Source of the DNA: Methylobacterium sp. 10
GTDB lineage: Bacteria > Pseudomonadota > Alphaproteobacteria > Rhizobiales > Beijerinckiaceae
Direction of reading: 5' to 3'
Assembly: GCF_000519085.1 (NCBI RefSeq)
Contig: NZ_KI912577.1
Coordinates: forward strand, 684,501 to 748,500
Length of the DNA stretch: 64,000 bases
This document shows positions 1 to 9,236 of the stretch, in pieces. The notes under the pieces are model-generated. The model worked only from the letters and a program-made list of their open reading frames with translations, searched no databases and was not told the origin of the DNA. Position 1 is the first letter of the stretch, and each line of letters begins with the position of its first letter. The position numbers and the translations under genes are program-made.

Positions 1-950
1 CAGGCACGGGACGCTTTCAACAGGCGCCGCACCGGCTTGCGGATGAAGACGCGGCCGCCGATGAGCGCCGCGACGATGGCGACGAGCGTCCCGAGGAAGA
101 TCAGGATCACGCCGCGCCGGGTCGCCGCGTCGATGTCGGCGAAGGCGGTGTCACGGGCGAGGCCCACGGCGACGGTCATCCCGTCGAGGGCGCCATCGGG
201 ACGGACCACACCGGTGATGCGGCGGGTTCCGTTGAGACCGGGCATCTCGATGGCGCTTCCCAGGGCGTTGGCCTTGCTCAGGCCGGACGCGAAGGCCGCC
301 GGCATCGCTTGGCCGACCCAGGAGCCGAGATCGGGGTTCTGGACGATGATCGTGCCGCTGCGGTCGATCACCGTCACGGCGGCGTCCTTGGGCAGCCCGG
401 CATGGGCCAGCCTCTCCCCGAGCCATGCGGGATCGAAGCCGAAGATGAGCAGGCCGGACGATCTGTCGCCGGAATTACGGATCGGATAGGCGAACTGGAT
501 GGTGGGAACCCGGCTGCCGCGACCGACCACGTATTCGCCGATCACCGGGACGCCGGACTGCATCGCCTTCTGGAAATACGTTCGGTCGGCGATGGAATAG
601 GCGCCCTGCTCCATTCCCAGGCTGTTGCAGACGAGCTGCCCCTTCGCATCCGCGACAATGAGGATCGTCGCCCCCGAAAGCTTGCGGATGATGGAGCGCA
701 GGAAGCTGGTGCAGCCCGCCGCGTCCTGATCGCGGATGAACGGCGCCTCCGCGAGAATGTCGAGGAGCTGGCGCATCCCGCCGGCGAATTGGGTGAGATC
801 TTCGGCCACCGCACTGGCGTTGCGCAGGGCCGAGGCCGTGACGGCATCCTCGCGGGCGCTGCGCAGGGCGTGCTCGTTGAAGCTCTGGACCGCGATGGCG
901 GGGACGAGGGCGAGCACGACCAGCGCGACGATACGGGAGGTGAGCGTCAT
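1..950 (-). CDS. Cache-domain membrane sensor protein, 3' end outside the window
   Basis: At least 316 residues are visible, starting at an ATG at 948-950; the gene runs off the left edge. An N-terminal hydrophobic helix (about residues 5-20) is followed by a periplasmic region that looks like a double Cache ligand-binding domain (about 30-270, with a QFAYPIRNS segment and a FGFDP segment), then a second membrane helix (about 283-302). The last visible residues, FIRKPVRRLLKASRA, look like the start of a HAMP or linker helix. The output domain is not visible, so it could be a histidine kinase, diguanylate cyclase or chemoreceptor. The family placement is by pattern only. The next gene is divergent. 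Confidence 0.8.
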   Translation of the reverse strand, partial: MTLTSRIVALVVLALVPAIAVQSFNEHALRSAREDAVTASALRNASAVAEDLTQFAGGMRQLLDILAEAPFIRDQDAAGCTSFLRSIIRKLSGATILIVADAKGQLVCNSLGMEQGAYSIADRTYFQKAMQSGVPVIGEYVVGRGSRVPTIQFAYPIRNSGDRSSGLLIFGFDPAWLGERLAHAGLPKDAAVTVIDRSGTIIVQNPDLGSWVGQAMPAAFASGLSKANALGSAIEMPGLNGTRRITGVVRPDGALDGMTVAVGLARDTAFADIDAATRRGVILIFLGTLVAIVAALIGGRVFIRKPVRRLLKASRA

Positions 951-1207
951 GACAAGAGGTCGGCCCAGGGGAACGTATCAGGCAGGCGGACCGGGTTCGG
1001 CCGACCGAATCAGCTTGGCTATATATTGTATGCCTGACTTGCCGGGGCGGTCGTATCGGTAATTTGGCGCGGCGCCGCGATTTCTCCGCGGCGGTGAACG
1101 CTGAAACGTCCGCTCCCGCCGATGTTGAGGCTGGACCGGCGCTCCGCCTGCGGCCACAACCACGCCAGCGTGACAGCCCCGAGCGTGAAAACCCCGAGGA
1201 AGACGAC

Positions 1208-2095
1208 ATGAGCGACCGCATCACTCTCAAGGCCGGCGACGGCACCGTGGCGGTGGTCTCGTCGGCGGGTGCCGAGCCCGTCTCCTGGCAGGTGGGCGGC
1301 CGGGAGTATCTCTGGAGCGGAGATCCGGAGCATTGGAACCGCCATGCTCCCTGGCTCTTCCCGGTGGTCGGCGCCTCGTCCGGCGGCGTGGTCCGGGTGG
1401 ACGGCACGGCCTATCCGATGGGCCAGCACGGCTTTGCCCGCGACCTGCCCTTCGCCATCGTTTCCCAGAGCGACGACACCGTCACCCTGCGCCTCACCGA
1501 GAGCGAGGCAACACGCGGCCACTACCCCTATTCGTTCCAACTCGATATCACCACGCGGATCGGCCCGGCCCATCTCGATTTCGAAATCTGGATCGAGAAT
1601 ACCGGTGAGGTGCCGCTGCCCTACGCGCTGGGCTTCCATCCGGCCTTTCCCTGGCCCTTCGCCGGTGGCGAGCGCAAGGCGGGAGGCGGCTACGCGGTGG
1701 AGCTCGAGCACCCCGAGCGGGCGATGGCGCCCGAGGTGGGGGATGGCGGCCTGCTCCTGCGCCGGGAGCGGCCGTTCCCCCTCGACGGGCGGATACTCCC
1801 CCTCGATCCGGACCTATTCGCCGAGGCCATCGTCCTGCGCGATGCGGCGAGCGCGCGGATGCGCTTCACCGCCCCCGACGGCAGCGCCATCCGCATGAAC
1901 GTCTCGGACTTCCCGCATCTCGCCATCTGGACGAAACCGACGGCACCGTTCCTGTCCCTCGAATGCTGGACCGGCCATGCCGACTGGGCCGGTTTCGGCG
2001 GCGACCTGACCCGCCGGGATTCGCAGCGCCTCATCGCCCCCGGCCAGCGTGCCCGTCACGGGGTCAGCCTCACCCTGGAAGGTCCGCGCTCATGA
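1208..2095 (+). CDS. Aldose 1-epimerase family protein (LacX/GalM-like)
   Basis: A 295-residue protein from the ATG at 1208; longer in-frame upstream starts lack family-like sequence. It shows the beta-sandwich pattern of the galactose mutarotase superfamily: an N-terminal ISGAE-like stretch (SSAGAEPVSW), an HGFARDLPF segment near residue 80 and a conserved GFHPAFPWPF segment near residue 143. The LacX subgroup catalyses or is assumed to catalyse anomer interconversion of free or phosphorylated sugars in the cytoplasm; the substrate here is unknown. Its stop overlaps the start of tenA (TCATGA at 2090-2095), so the two are probably translationally coupled. Nothing links the two pathways in an obvious way. 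Confidence 0.9.
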   Translation: MSDRITLKAGDGTVAVVSSAGAEPVSWQVGGREYLWSGDPEHWNRHAPWLFPVVGASSGGVVRVDGTAYPMGQHGFARDLPFAIVSQSDDTVTLRLTESEATRGHYPYSFQLDITTRIGPAHLDFEIWIENTGEVPLPYALGFHPAFPWPFAGGERKAGGGYAVELEHPERAMAPEVGDGGLLLRRERPFPLDGRILPLDPDLFAEAIVLRDAASARMRFTAPDGSAIRMNVSDFPHLAIWTKPTAPFLSLECWTGHADWAGFGGDLTRRDSQRLIAPGQRARHGVSLTLEGPRS

Positions 2096-2775
2096 TCCGC
2101 CCCACCGACGAGAACGGCTTTGCGGCCGAAGCCTGGACGCGGAACGAGGCAGCCTACGAGACCATCCGCACCATGCCGTTCAACGCGGAACTCGCCGCCG
2201 GCACCCTCGGCGAGGCGCGCTTCCGCCACTACATCCTGCAGGACGCACATTATCTCATCGGCTTCGGCCGGGCGCTAGCGATGGCGGCGGCGAAGTCGCC
2301 GGAACCGGAGGGCATCGTGCAGTTCGCGAAAGCCGCCGAGACGGCCATCGTGGTCGAGCGCTCGCTCCATGGCGGGTTCTTCCGGGATTACGGCATCTCG
2401 GCCGAGACCTTCGCCGCCACGCCGCTGTCGCCGCCTTGCGACCACTACGTGTCCTATCTCCTCGCCACGGCCTACGGCGAACCCTACGAAGTGTTGGTCG
2501 CCGCCCTGCTGCCGTGCTTCTGGATCTATGCCGAGATCGGCACCGACATCCTGTCGCGGGCGAGTACTGGCAATCCCTACGCCGCCTGGATCGACACCTA
2601 CGCGGGAGAGGAATTCGGCACCGCCGTCGCCGAGATGATCGCAGCCACGGACGCCGCCGCGCGGGATGTCTCGCCCTCGCTGCGGGCGCGGATGCACCGT
2701 GCCTTCACCCGCGCGACGCAGCTCGAATGGATGTTCTGGGACGGGGCCTACCGCGACGCGGCCTGGCCGGTCTGA
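2092..2775 (+). CDS. tenA: TenA family aminopyrimidine aminohydrolase (thiaminase II)
   Basis: A 227-residue all-helical protein of typical TenA length. It keeps the segment LPCFWIYAEIG (about residues 140-150), whose Cys is the nucleophile in the TenA_C subfamily, and a late YAGEEF segment (about residue 178) in the place of the family's C-terminal acidic region. TenA enzymes salvage the pyrimidine moiety of degraded thiamine by hydrolysing aminopyrimidines. The start ATG lies inside the end of the epimerase gene (4-base overlap). The 3' end overlaps the convergent amidotransferase gene by 28 bases (2748-2775). No TPP riboswitch was recognised upstream of the pair. Confidence 0.9.
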   Translation: MIRPTDENGFAAEAWTRNEAAYETIRTMPFNAELAAGTLGEARFRHYILQDAHYLIGFGRALAMAAAKSPEPEGIVQFAKAAETAIVVERSLHGGFFRDYGISAETFAATPLSPPCDHYVSYLLATAYGEPYEVLVAALLPCFWIYAEIGTDILSRASTGNPYAAWIDTYAGEEFGTAVAEMIAATDAAARDVSPSLRARMHRAFTRATQLEWMFWDGAYRDAAWPV

Positions 2776-3605
2776 CCGTCGGGACGCCCGCTCCCGGAAC
2801 AGGGGGGAGGAACCCGCACCGGCTTCGGCGCTCCCGGCTTGACGATGCGGACGATGCCGTCGCGCAGGGAGAGCATGTGGCCGCGCTCCACGTCGGTCCA
2901 GCACTCGTCGCGGGTGAGCGCCTTGGTGGCGATGACCGTCACCACGTCGTCGGTCCGCGTCTCCTGCGCGAAATCCACGTGCCAATCCTCGTCGATGAGG
3001 GTCGCGGTGCCGAAGGGCGCGCAGCGGGTGAGGTAGCACAGGCGCTTGCCGCAATGGGCGTAGAGCGTCCGGCTGTCGCTGAGCAGCATGTTGAACACAC
3101 CGAGCCCGTGCAGCTCGGCGCAGAGTTCGGCCACGGCGCTGTCGAGCCGCGCAGGGCTCGGCAGGCTGGGATAGCGCGCCTGCAGCCGGTCGAGCATCCA
3201 GCAGAAGGCGTATTCGCTGTCGGTGGAGCCCACCGGCTTGAACCAGGTGAGCGGCCACTTCTTCACGCCCTTGAGCTGGCCGTTATGGGCGAAGGTCCAG
3301 CGCCGTCCCCAGAGCTCGCGGCTGAACGGATGGGTGTTCTCGAGCCCGACCCGACCGCGATTGGCCTTGCGCACATGCGCGATGACGATCCGGCTCTTGA
3401 TCGCGTAGTCGCGCAGGAGCTTGGCCAGCACCGAGCGCGCGCTCGGCTCGGGCTCGTGGAAGGCGCGCGCACCCCGCCCCTCGTAGAAGGTGATGCCCCA
3501 TCCGTCCGCGTGGGGCCCGGTCTCGCCGCCGCGCCGGGCGAGGCCCGCGAAGGAGAAACGGATGTCGGTGGGCACGTTCGCGCTCATGCCGAGCAATTCG
3601 CACAT
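2748..3605 (-). CDS. Class II glutamine amidotransferase (YafJ-like)
   Basis: A 285-residue protein. The start is fixed at 3603-3605 because the product then begins Met-Cys (MCELLGMSANV), and Cys2 becomes the N-terminal nucleophile of class II amidotransferases after Met removal. Further family marks are HADGWGITFY (about 33-42), IAHVRKAN (about 75-82), the FAHNGQL oxyanion region (about 105-111) and GSTDSEYAF (about 126-134). These stand-alone domains release ammonia from glutamine; the acceptor is not known for this group. It is a single gene, convergent with tenA and sharing 28 bases with it. It is divergent from the ABC-like gene, with 255 bases between the two in which no clear signal was seen. 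Confidence 0.92.
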   Translation of the reverse strand: MCELLGMSANVPTDIRFSFAGLARRGGETGPHADGWGITFYEGRGARAFHEPEPSARSVLAKLLRDYAIKSRIVIAHVRKANRGRVGLENTHPFSRELWGRRWTFAHNGQLKGVKKWPLTWFKPVGSTDSEYAFCWMLDRLQARYPSLPSPARLDSAVAELCAELHGLGVFNMLLSDSRTLYAHCGKRLCYLTRCAPFGTATLIDEDWHVDFAQETRTDDVVTVIATKALTRDECWTDVERGHMLSLRDGIVRIVKPGAPKPVRVPPPCSGSGRPDGQTGQAASR

Positions 3606-3860
3606 GGAAAATCTTGCAGCTTCTGGCGATGCGCTTGCGACGAGAAAGCGGACTATGGGGGGGATTGGGCGCCAAGGACGCCGGGGAGACACAAACCTAG
3701 GAGTGTTTGGCACGCCGAACAACCTCGGAGGCGCATGTGCCGGGCGACACGACAAGATTCCTCACCGGTGGACTCGCGCCTTCCCTGCCCGGCGGCGATC
3801 CTCTAAGCCGACCTCGGATGATGGACCGTACCCGGCGCGGGCCGCCGGAGGGAAACGTCG

Positions 3861-6413
3861 ATGGATCGTGATCCGATCGTCTTCGCCTGGAAGTCGGCGC
3901 GGACACTCCAGGTTTCCGCCATCGCCCTGACGCTGGGAATCGGCCTTCCCCTCGCCCTCTTCGCCCTGCTCTGCCTGCGCGATCTCGTGAGCGTCCTGGT
4001 CCAGGCACCGGCGCAGACCGTCCCCTTCCTCCGGATCGCCATGGAACGGCCCTGGAACGCGGCCGGTGGGCCGGCCCTGGTGGCCGTCTCCGGCTGGCCC
4101 CTTCCCCCCGTCGACGTGATCCTGTGGGCGCTGACCGGCCTCGCCGCCGTCGCGGTGCTCGCGGCGGCCCTGGGCTGGATCGTGGCCCGCCTGTGTTTTT
4201 CCGCCCAGTCCCGGACGATCCGTTTCCTCAACGAGCGGGTGACCACGGCGATCCTGCATGCCCCCACCGCCGCGCGGGACGAGGCCCGCAGCCTGACGCA
4301 GCATGTGGGCGCGATGCTGGCGCGGATCGACACGCTGTTCGGCCTCGGCGTCGTCGTCCCGGTCACCGCTCTGGCCGCCATGATCCTGGCCCTCGCCATG
4401 GCCGGCCTCGCGGCCCCGAGGCTGGTGCCGGCGGTGGCGGTGGGCCTTCTCGCTGCCGCCCTCGCCCGCATCCTGATCCTCCGCCGCACCCGCGAGCGGA
4501 CGATCCTGCGCCTCAGTTCCGGCGTCTCGGCGGAACGGTTCCTCTCCGACCTCATCCGGCGGGTTCCGGCGGTGCGCGCTCATGGGGCCGAGGCCTTCGA
4601 GCGTGGCCGCCTCGCGGACAAGGGAGCGGCGATCCGCGATGCCCTTGCGTCCGCCGAATCCTCCCTCGCCTTCGCGCGGGCGCCCTCCCTGGCCCTCGGC
4701 GTCCTGCTTCCCGCCATCATGCTGGCCGTGGCCCTGTGGCGCGGCGAGAGCGGCACCGCGCCTCCGGTGGCGCCGGGCGCCCTGGTGACGGCCGGCGGCG
4801 GCTTCGCCCTGGCCGTCCTCGCCCTCGCGGTGACCCTGCGCCTGCGCTCGATCCACGAGGGGGTGTCCCCGGTCTTCCGCGATCTCGCGGCGACCCTCGT
4901 CTCCCTGGAAAGTCGCGGCAGCTACAGGCCCGGCCCCTTCGCCGCTTTGCCGAAGGGCGGGGCGCTGGCCGCATCGGGGGTCGGCGCCTACGATCCCGCC
5001 AGCGGGGAGCGCCTCACCGGTGTCGACGTCACCGTGGCGATGCCCTCCCATCTGGCGATCGTGGGCGAGCGCGGCAGCGGCGCGCGGGCGCTGGCCGCCC
5101 TGCTGGCCGGCCAGCTCGAACCCACCGCGGGGTCGGTGACCTATGACGGGATCGACCTGCGCAGCCTCGATCCGGCCGAGCGGGCCAGCCACATCGCCCT
5201 GGCGGGCGCCGAGGCGATCCTGATCGAGGGCACCTTGGAGCAGAACATTCTCTACGGCGCGGCGCGCCAGGAGCGTCCCTCGGAGGCGGACCTCATCGAG
5301 GTGCTGCGCCTGACCGGGCTCGACGCCTTCGTCTATGCCCGCGGCCTCGAAGGCACGGTGGACCCGGCGGCCGAGCCGGCCGTCGCGAAGACGATCGTCG
5401 CCGCCCGTCACGCCGTGCGCGAGGCCCTGGTGGCGGACAAGGCGGCGCGGCTGGTGGAGCCGTTCGATCCCGCCCGCTACAACCATCAGGCGACGGTGGG
5501 CGAGAACATCCTGTTCGGCGAGGCCGTCGGGTCCGCCTTCTCCGGCAGCCATATCGCCGCCCATCCCTACCTGCGCGCGGTGCTGGAGGCCGAGGACCTG
5601 ACCCGGCCCTTCACCGAGATCGGGCTGCAGGTGGCGCGCAGCACCATCGAGATCTTCGCCGACCTGCCGGACGACCACCCCCTCTTCGATGCGTTCTCGC
5701 TGTTCCCGGCGGCCGAGCGCGGGTTCTTCGAGGATCTCGTCAGCCGTCAGCCGGAGGCGAAAGGCTGGCGCCGGGGACCGGCAGGCCAGCGTGACCGCAA
5801 GCGCCTGATCGGGCTGGCACTCCGCTACAGCGAGACCCGGCACCGGTTCGGCCTGATCGACGCCGCCTTCGAGGACCGCATCGTCGCCGCGCGCCATTCC
5901 TTCGCGCGGCTGATGCCGCAGAGCCTGCGCGCGAGCGTCGAGTTCTACGATCCCACCCGGCTGAATCCCGCCGCCAGCCTGGAGGAAAACCTGCTGTTCG
6001 GCCGGATCAACGGCGAGGAGGCGGGGGCCGAACAGCGCGTGCGGGCGCTGGTACGCCGCGTCCTCGTCCAGCAGCATCTCGAATCCGCCGTCTACCGGCT
6101 CGGCCTCGCCAGCCGCGTGGAGCCGGGCATGGGCGGCGGCGGGGCGAGCCTCGGGGAGAACGCCATCGGTTCGCGCGAGCGCATCGGCATCGACCTCGCC
6201 CGCTGCCTCGTGCGCAAGCCGGACATCGTGGTCGTCGCCATCGCCCTCGACGACGGCAAGGCAGCCGAGATCAAGGAGCGCCTCGCCAGCCTGCGCGCGG
6301 CGAGAGCCGGTCGCGGCCTCATCGTCTGCCTGCCGAGTGCCGACCCCCTCGATGCGAACGATCCCTTCGGCGCGGTGCTGCATGTGGAGCGCAACACTGT
6401 GCTCGCCGCCTGA
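3861..6413 (+). CDS. ABC-exporter-like fusion protein with decayed ATPase motifs
   Basis: An 850-residue protein. Residues 1-330 hold about five hydrophobic helices in an ABC-exporter-like membrane domain. Residues 370-560 and 640-850 resemble nucleotide-binding domains but lack catalytic residues. The Walker A position reads GERGSGARA (402-410), with no Lys or Thr/Ser. There is no Q-loop Gln before the LEQNILYG segment. The signature position reads IGSRERIGIDLARCL, and the Walker B position reads IVVVAIALDD with no DE pair. The post-Q-loop motif occurs three times (LEQNILYG 459-466, VGENILFG 546-553, LEENLLFG 707-714). Transport driven by ATP hydrolysis therefore looks unlikely for this chain alone. 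The reading frame is intact, so it is not a recent pseudogene. It may pair with an active subunit elsewhere. Confidence 0.85.
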   Translation: MDRDPIVFAWKSARTLQVSAIALTLGIGLPLALFALLCLRDLVSVLVQAPAQTVPFLRIAMERPWNAAGGPALVAVSGWPLPPVDVILWALTGLAAVAVLAAALGWIVARLCFSAQSRTIRFLNERVTTAILHAPTAARDEARSLTQHVGAMLARIDTLFGLGVVVPVTALAAMILALAMAGLAAPRLVPAVAVGLLAAALARILILRRTRERTILRLSSGVSAERFLSDLIRRVPAVRAHGAEAFERGRLADKGAAIRDALASAESSLAFARAPSLALGVLLPAIMLAVALWRGESGTAPPVAPGALVTAGGGFALAVLALAVTLRLRSIHEGVSPVFRDLAATLVSLESRGSYRPGPFAALPKGGALAASGVGAYDPASGERLTGVDVTVAMPSHLAIVGERGSGARALAALLAGQLEPTAGSVTYDGIDLRSLDPAERASHIALAGAEAILIEGTLEQNILYGAARQERPSEADLIEVLRLTGLDAFVYARGLEGTVDPAAEPAVAKTIVAARHAVREALVADKAARLVEPFDPARYNHQATVGENILFGEAVGSAFSGSHIAAHPYLRAVLEAEDLTRPFTEIGLQVARSTIEIFADLPDDHPLFDAFSLFPAAERGFFEDLVSRQPEAKGWRRGPAGQRDRKRLIGLALRYSETRHRFGLIDAAFEDRIVAARHSFARLMPQSLRASVEFYDPTRLNPAASLEENLLFGRINGEEAGAEQRVRALVRRVLVQQHLESAVYRLGLASRVEPGMGGGGASLGENAIGSRERIGIDLARCLVRKPDIVVVAIALDDGKAAEIKERLASLRAARAGRGLIVCLPSADPLDANDPFGAVLHVERNTVLAA

Positions 6414-6546
6414 CACGGTGAGGACAAACCAACGGAACGGGCCCCCTCCCCTATTGCCGCCCCATTGGGATGGGATAGGCAGGGAAGCGTGCACCTCGCT
6501 GCACGACGCTGGCGGCAAGTCGGCGGATCCCTCTCCAGGGCCGGGC

Positions 6547-7740
6547 ATGGTCGTTCTACCCTCGCCACTCATCCCGCCCCGCGCCGTCGCCTGGCTTCTC
6601 CTGTTCGCTCTGCCTCTCGTGGTGCCGGACATCGCACGGGCGCAATCGGCCAAGGCCACCGCGCCGATCCCGGCGGCGACCCTTGCGCTGATGAGCCAGA
6701 AGGGCACCAGCGCCTCGGCCCCGGTCCTGTTCAGGGCCTACAAGAAGGAATCCGAGATCGAGGTCTGGAAGAAGGCCGCCAACGGGCGCTTCGTCCTCGT
6801 CAAGACCTTCCCGATCTGCCGCTGGTCGGGCCAGCTCGGCCCCAAGCGCAAGACCGGCGACCGACAGACGCCGGAGGGGTTCTACACGGTGCCCCAGCGC
6901 CAGATGAATCCGAATTCGAGCTACTACCTCTCCTTCGATGTCGGCTATCCCAATGCCTACGACCGTGCGCAGGGCTCAACCGGCTCGGCCGTGATGGTCC
7001 ACGGCGTCTGCTCGTCGATGGGGTGTTTCGCCATGACCGACCAGGTGGTCGGCGAGATCTACGCCATCGCCCGCGACGCCTTCGCCGGCGGGCAGGCGGC
7101 GTTCCAGTTCCAGTCCTTCCCCTTCCGGATGAATGCGGCGAACATGGCGCGCTACCGCACGGACCCGAACATCGCCTTCTGGCGCCAGCTCAAGGAAGGC
7201 TCCGATCGGTTCGAGGCCACGAGCGAGGAGCCCAACGTCACCGTCACCGCCGGCCGCTACGCCTTCCTCCCCTACAAGGACCCCGCCCTGGAATCCCTGG
7301 TGACGGCGCGCCGGGTGCAGGAGGAGGCGCGCATCGCGAGCCTCGTGGAGGAAGGGAGTGCAGCCGTGCGCACCACCTATTCGGACGGGGCGCAACATCC
7401 GTTCTGGGCCGCCCTCTCCGCCAAGGGCGTCTCCCTCGGCGATGTCAGCCGACCCGAGGCCCTGGCCTATGCCGGCCAGGACGTGATCGTGATCCCGGCC
7501 CAGCGCCGCCCGATCCTCGTCGCCGAGGCGGTCTGGTCGCGCTGGATGGCGGCGGCTTCGGTTCCCGCGCTCATGCGGGTGCGCGGGTTCAAGCCGGCCT
7601 ACGAGCAGGCACCGCCGCGCTTCGCCGCCCTCGTCATGCGCTACGACCAGACCCTGCCGACGATGCTCTCGGCCTCCCTCGCCGGACAGATGCCGGCCCC
7701 GACCCCGCCGGCCATCGTCGAGACCCTGGCGCAGCGCTGA
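6547..7740 (+). CDS. Secreted L,D-transpeptidase of the YafK type
   Basis: A 397-residue protein from the ATG at 6547, with a signal peptide (hydrophobic residues about 11-29, likely cut after an AQS-like stretch). The YkuD-type catalytic motif is present as HGVCSSMGC: His152 starts it and Cys160 is the probable nucleophile. The preceding segment TGDRQTPEGFYTV (about residues 101-113) is typical of the YafK branch. In E. coli the related DpaA/YafK cleaves the link between Braun lipoprotein and peptidoglycan; other members crosslink peptidoglycan in the periplasm. The choice between these roles is open. It stands alone, 133 bases after the ABC-like gene, and is convergent with the polysaccharide deacetylase gene. 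Confidence 0.88.
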   Translation: MVVLPSPLIPPRAVAWLLLFALPLVVPDIARAQSAKATAPIPAATLALMSQKGTSASAPVLFRAYKKESEIEVWKKAANGRFVLVKTFPICRWSGQLGPKRKTGDRQTPEGFYTVPQRQMNPNSSYYLSFDVGYPNAYDRAQGSTGSAVMVHGVCSSMGCFAMTDQVVGEIYAIARDAFAGGQAAFQFQSFPFRMNAANMARYRTDPNIAFWRQLKEGSDRFEATSEEPNVTVTAGRYAFLPYKDPALESLVTARRVQEEARIASLVEEGSAAVRTTYSDGAQHPFWAALSAKGVSLGDVSRPEALAYAGQDVIVIPAQRRPILVAEAVWSRWMAAASVPALMRVRGFKPAYEQAPPRFAALVMRYDQTLPTMLSASLAGQMPAPTPPAIVETLAQR

Positions 7741-7762
7741 CGCGCATGCGGATGAGCGGGTT

Positions 7763-7790
7763 CCCCTCTCCCCGCAAGCGGGGCGAGGGG
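7763..7790. terminator. GC-rich hairpin between convergent genes
   Basis: The arms CCCCTC-T-CCCCGC and GCGGGG-C-GAGGGG pair over 12 positions with one mismatch around an AA loop. It lies between the L,D-transpeptidase and deacetylase 3' ends. No T-run follows on either strand. The sequence resembles the CCCTCTCCCCGC-type hairpin repeats common between genes in alphaproteobacteria, so it may be a dispersed repeat acting as a bidirectional terminator. Confidence 0.5.
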
Positions 7791-7851
7791 ATGCTCACGC
7801 AGGGATCGCATGCGGTGGGTCGGCTCAGCTGAATGACACCGCCGCACCCAC

Positions 7852-9069
7852 TCACGGTCCCGCGCTCGACAGGCGCGCGGGTGGCGTCCCTCGCAGGGCG
7901 GTGCTGACGGGGACGAGGCGAACGCCGCGGGCTTCGAGGTCGCGTGACCAGCGGGCGATCCGCTCGATCGTCATGGGCATTGCCCCGGCGGAGGCCAGGG
8001 CGAAGCCGTTGGCCTTGGCCTGGGCTTCGAGCCGGGCGAGTTCGCGGTCGATCGCCTCGGCCTGGGGCATGGCGTCGAGGACGATCTCGGCGCGGGCGAC
8101 GGGAACCTTCAGCTTGCCGCCGAGAGACGTCGCCAGGGAGCGCGACGAGGTGCCGTCATCCACGAAGCCGAGCCCCCTGGCGCCGATCTCGCGCAGCACC
8201 GGCTCGAAGGCGGCCGCATCGCCCTCGAGCTTGGCCCCCATGAAGTTCACGACGCCGACATAGCCTCCGAACCGGCTCATCGCCCAGGACAGCCGGTCGA
8301 GATTCTCAGGCGGGCGCGAGCTCGTCAGCAGGGTCTGCGGGCCGGGATCGCTGTCGGGATAATCGAACGGCTCCATGGGCGCCTGGACCAGGATCTCGTG
8401 GCCGAAATCGCGGGCGCGGGCGACGCTGCGTTCGAGATCGCCGCCATAGGGCGAGAAAGCGAGGCTGATTGCGGGCGGCAGCTTGGTGATGGCACCCGCC
8501 GTCGCTGCCTGCCCGACACCGAGGCCCGTGACGAGAAGGGCGATGCGCGCGCCCGGTACGCCCGCATCGGAATCGGGACGGGCATAGACGTCGAGGGGCC
8601 GGCGGCGGCCCTCGCCGATCTTCGGCACGCTGCCGTGGCGGCCCCGTTCCATCAGCCGGGGATCGGGGGCGGCGAGACGCACGGGCTCGGCATTGGGCAC
8701 GCGGATGATCACCGCATCGGTGGGCGCCGCGGTGCCGGCCGGCCGCACCACCTGGACACCCGATGCCGTTTCGACCTCGCCGGCCGAGCGCGCGGCCGAT
8801 GCCGGAGGCTCGGGTGCTTTCACCACCGGGGGAGGCGCGGCCGGTTCGCGCAGGGTGATCGTAGCGACGGCGGACGGCTCGCCGCCCTGGGGATCGCCGG
8901 TCATCGCCAGGATGGTGCCGCCGACGGCGAGGCTCGCCACCGCCATGGCGACCACGGCCGCCGGGCTCATCCTCGGCATCGAGACGGCGCGCAACCGCTG
9001 GCCGAGCGAGCGGGGCGCCGCAGCATTCACGGTTCCCAGCGGACGGGTCAGGATGTCGTCGGTGGCCAC
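7852..9069 (-). CDS. Divergent polysaccharide deacetylase family protein
   Basis: A 405-residue protein with one membrane anchor near residues 36-56 (VVAMAVASLAVGGTILAM), a Pro/Ala-rich linker (about 60-150), then a divergent polysaccharide deacetylase domain (about 175-390). Recognisable segments are IALLVTGLG, ISLAFSPYGGDLE, ILVQAPMEPFDYP, GVVNFMGAKLE and LGFVDDG. The usual catalytic His pairs of NodB-type deacetylases are not evident, as is normal for this divergent group. Its biochemical activity is unknown. In alphaproteobacteria it is commonly next to the ctpA peptidase and EnvC-like genes, as here. The role is inferred to be in cell-envelope or septum maintenance. A hairpin at 9135-9174 separates it from ctpA. 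Confidence 0.88.
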   Translation of the reverse strand: MATDDILTRPLGTVNAAAPRSLGQRLRAVSMPRMSPAAVVAMAVASLAVGGTILAMTGDPQGGEPSAVATITLREPAAPPPVVKAPEPPASAARSAGEVETASGVQVVRPAGTAAPTDAVIIRVPNAEPVRLAAPDPRLMERGRHGSVPKIGEGRRRPLDVYARPDSDAGVPGARIALLVTGLGVGQAATAGAITKLPPAISLAFSPYGGDLERSVARARDFGHEILVQAPMEPFDYPDSDPGPQTLLTSSRPPENLDRLSWAMSRFGGYVGVVNFMGAKLEGDAAAFEPVLREIGARGLGFVDDGTSSRSLATSLGGKLKVPVARAEIVLDAMPQAEAIDRELARLEAQAKANGFALASAGAMPMTIERIARWSRDLEARGVRLVPVSTALRGTPPARLSSAGP

Positions 9070-9134
9070 GGTCAGCCGTTTCCCTGAGGGCTCGCGACCG
9101 ACGGATGCTGGGCGCGCACGATGCGAGAAACGAA

Positions 9135-9174
9135 GCGGCCCGCAGAGTCGGTTCTCACCGACATTGCGGGCCGC
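9135..9174 (-). terminator. Probable intrinsic terminator after ctpA
   Basis: A perfect 10-bp outer stem (GCGGCCCGCA with TGCGGGCCGC) encloses a second 6-bp stem (GTCGGT with ACCGAC). On the minus strand it is followed by TTCGTTTC, a weak U-rich tail. It lies 63 bases after the ctpA stop, where the long minus-strand operon would end. Confidence 0.65.
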
Positions 9175-9236
9175 GCTGGTTAACGTTTGTTTAAATCCGA
9201 CGACACGAGTCGCGTTTCAGGACAGTACCGGGATCG

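Noticed and set aside
3762..6707. A 981-codon open frame on the minus strand opposite the ABC-like gene
   Set aside because: It is Gly/Arg/Gln/Asp-rich with no domain and mirrors the high-GC coding strand; such antisense frames are expected in this genome.
9135..9174. This hairpin as an attachment site or mobile-element end
   Set aside because: Its position and tail fit a terminator, and no integrase or direct repeats are nearby.
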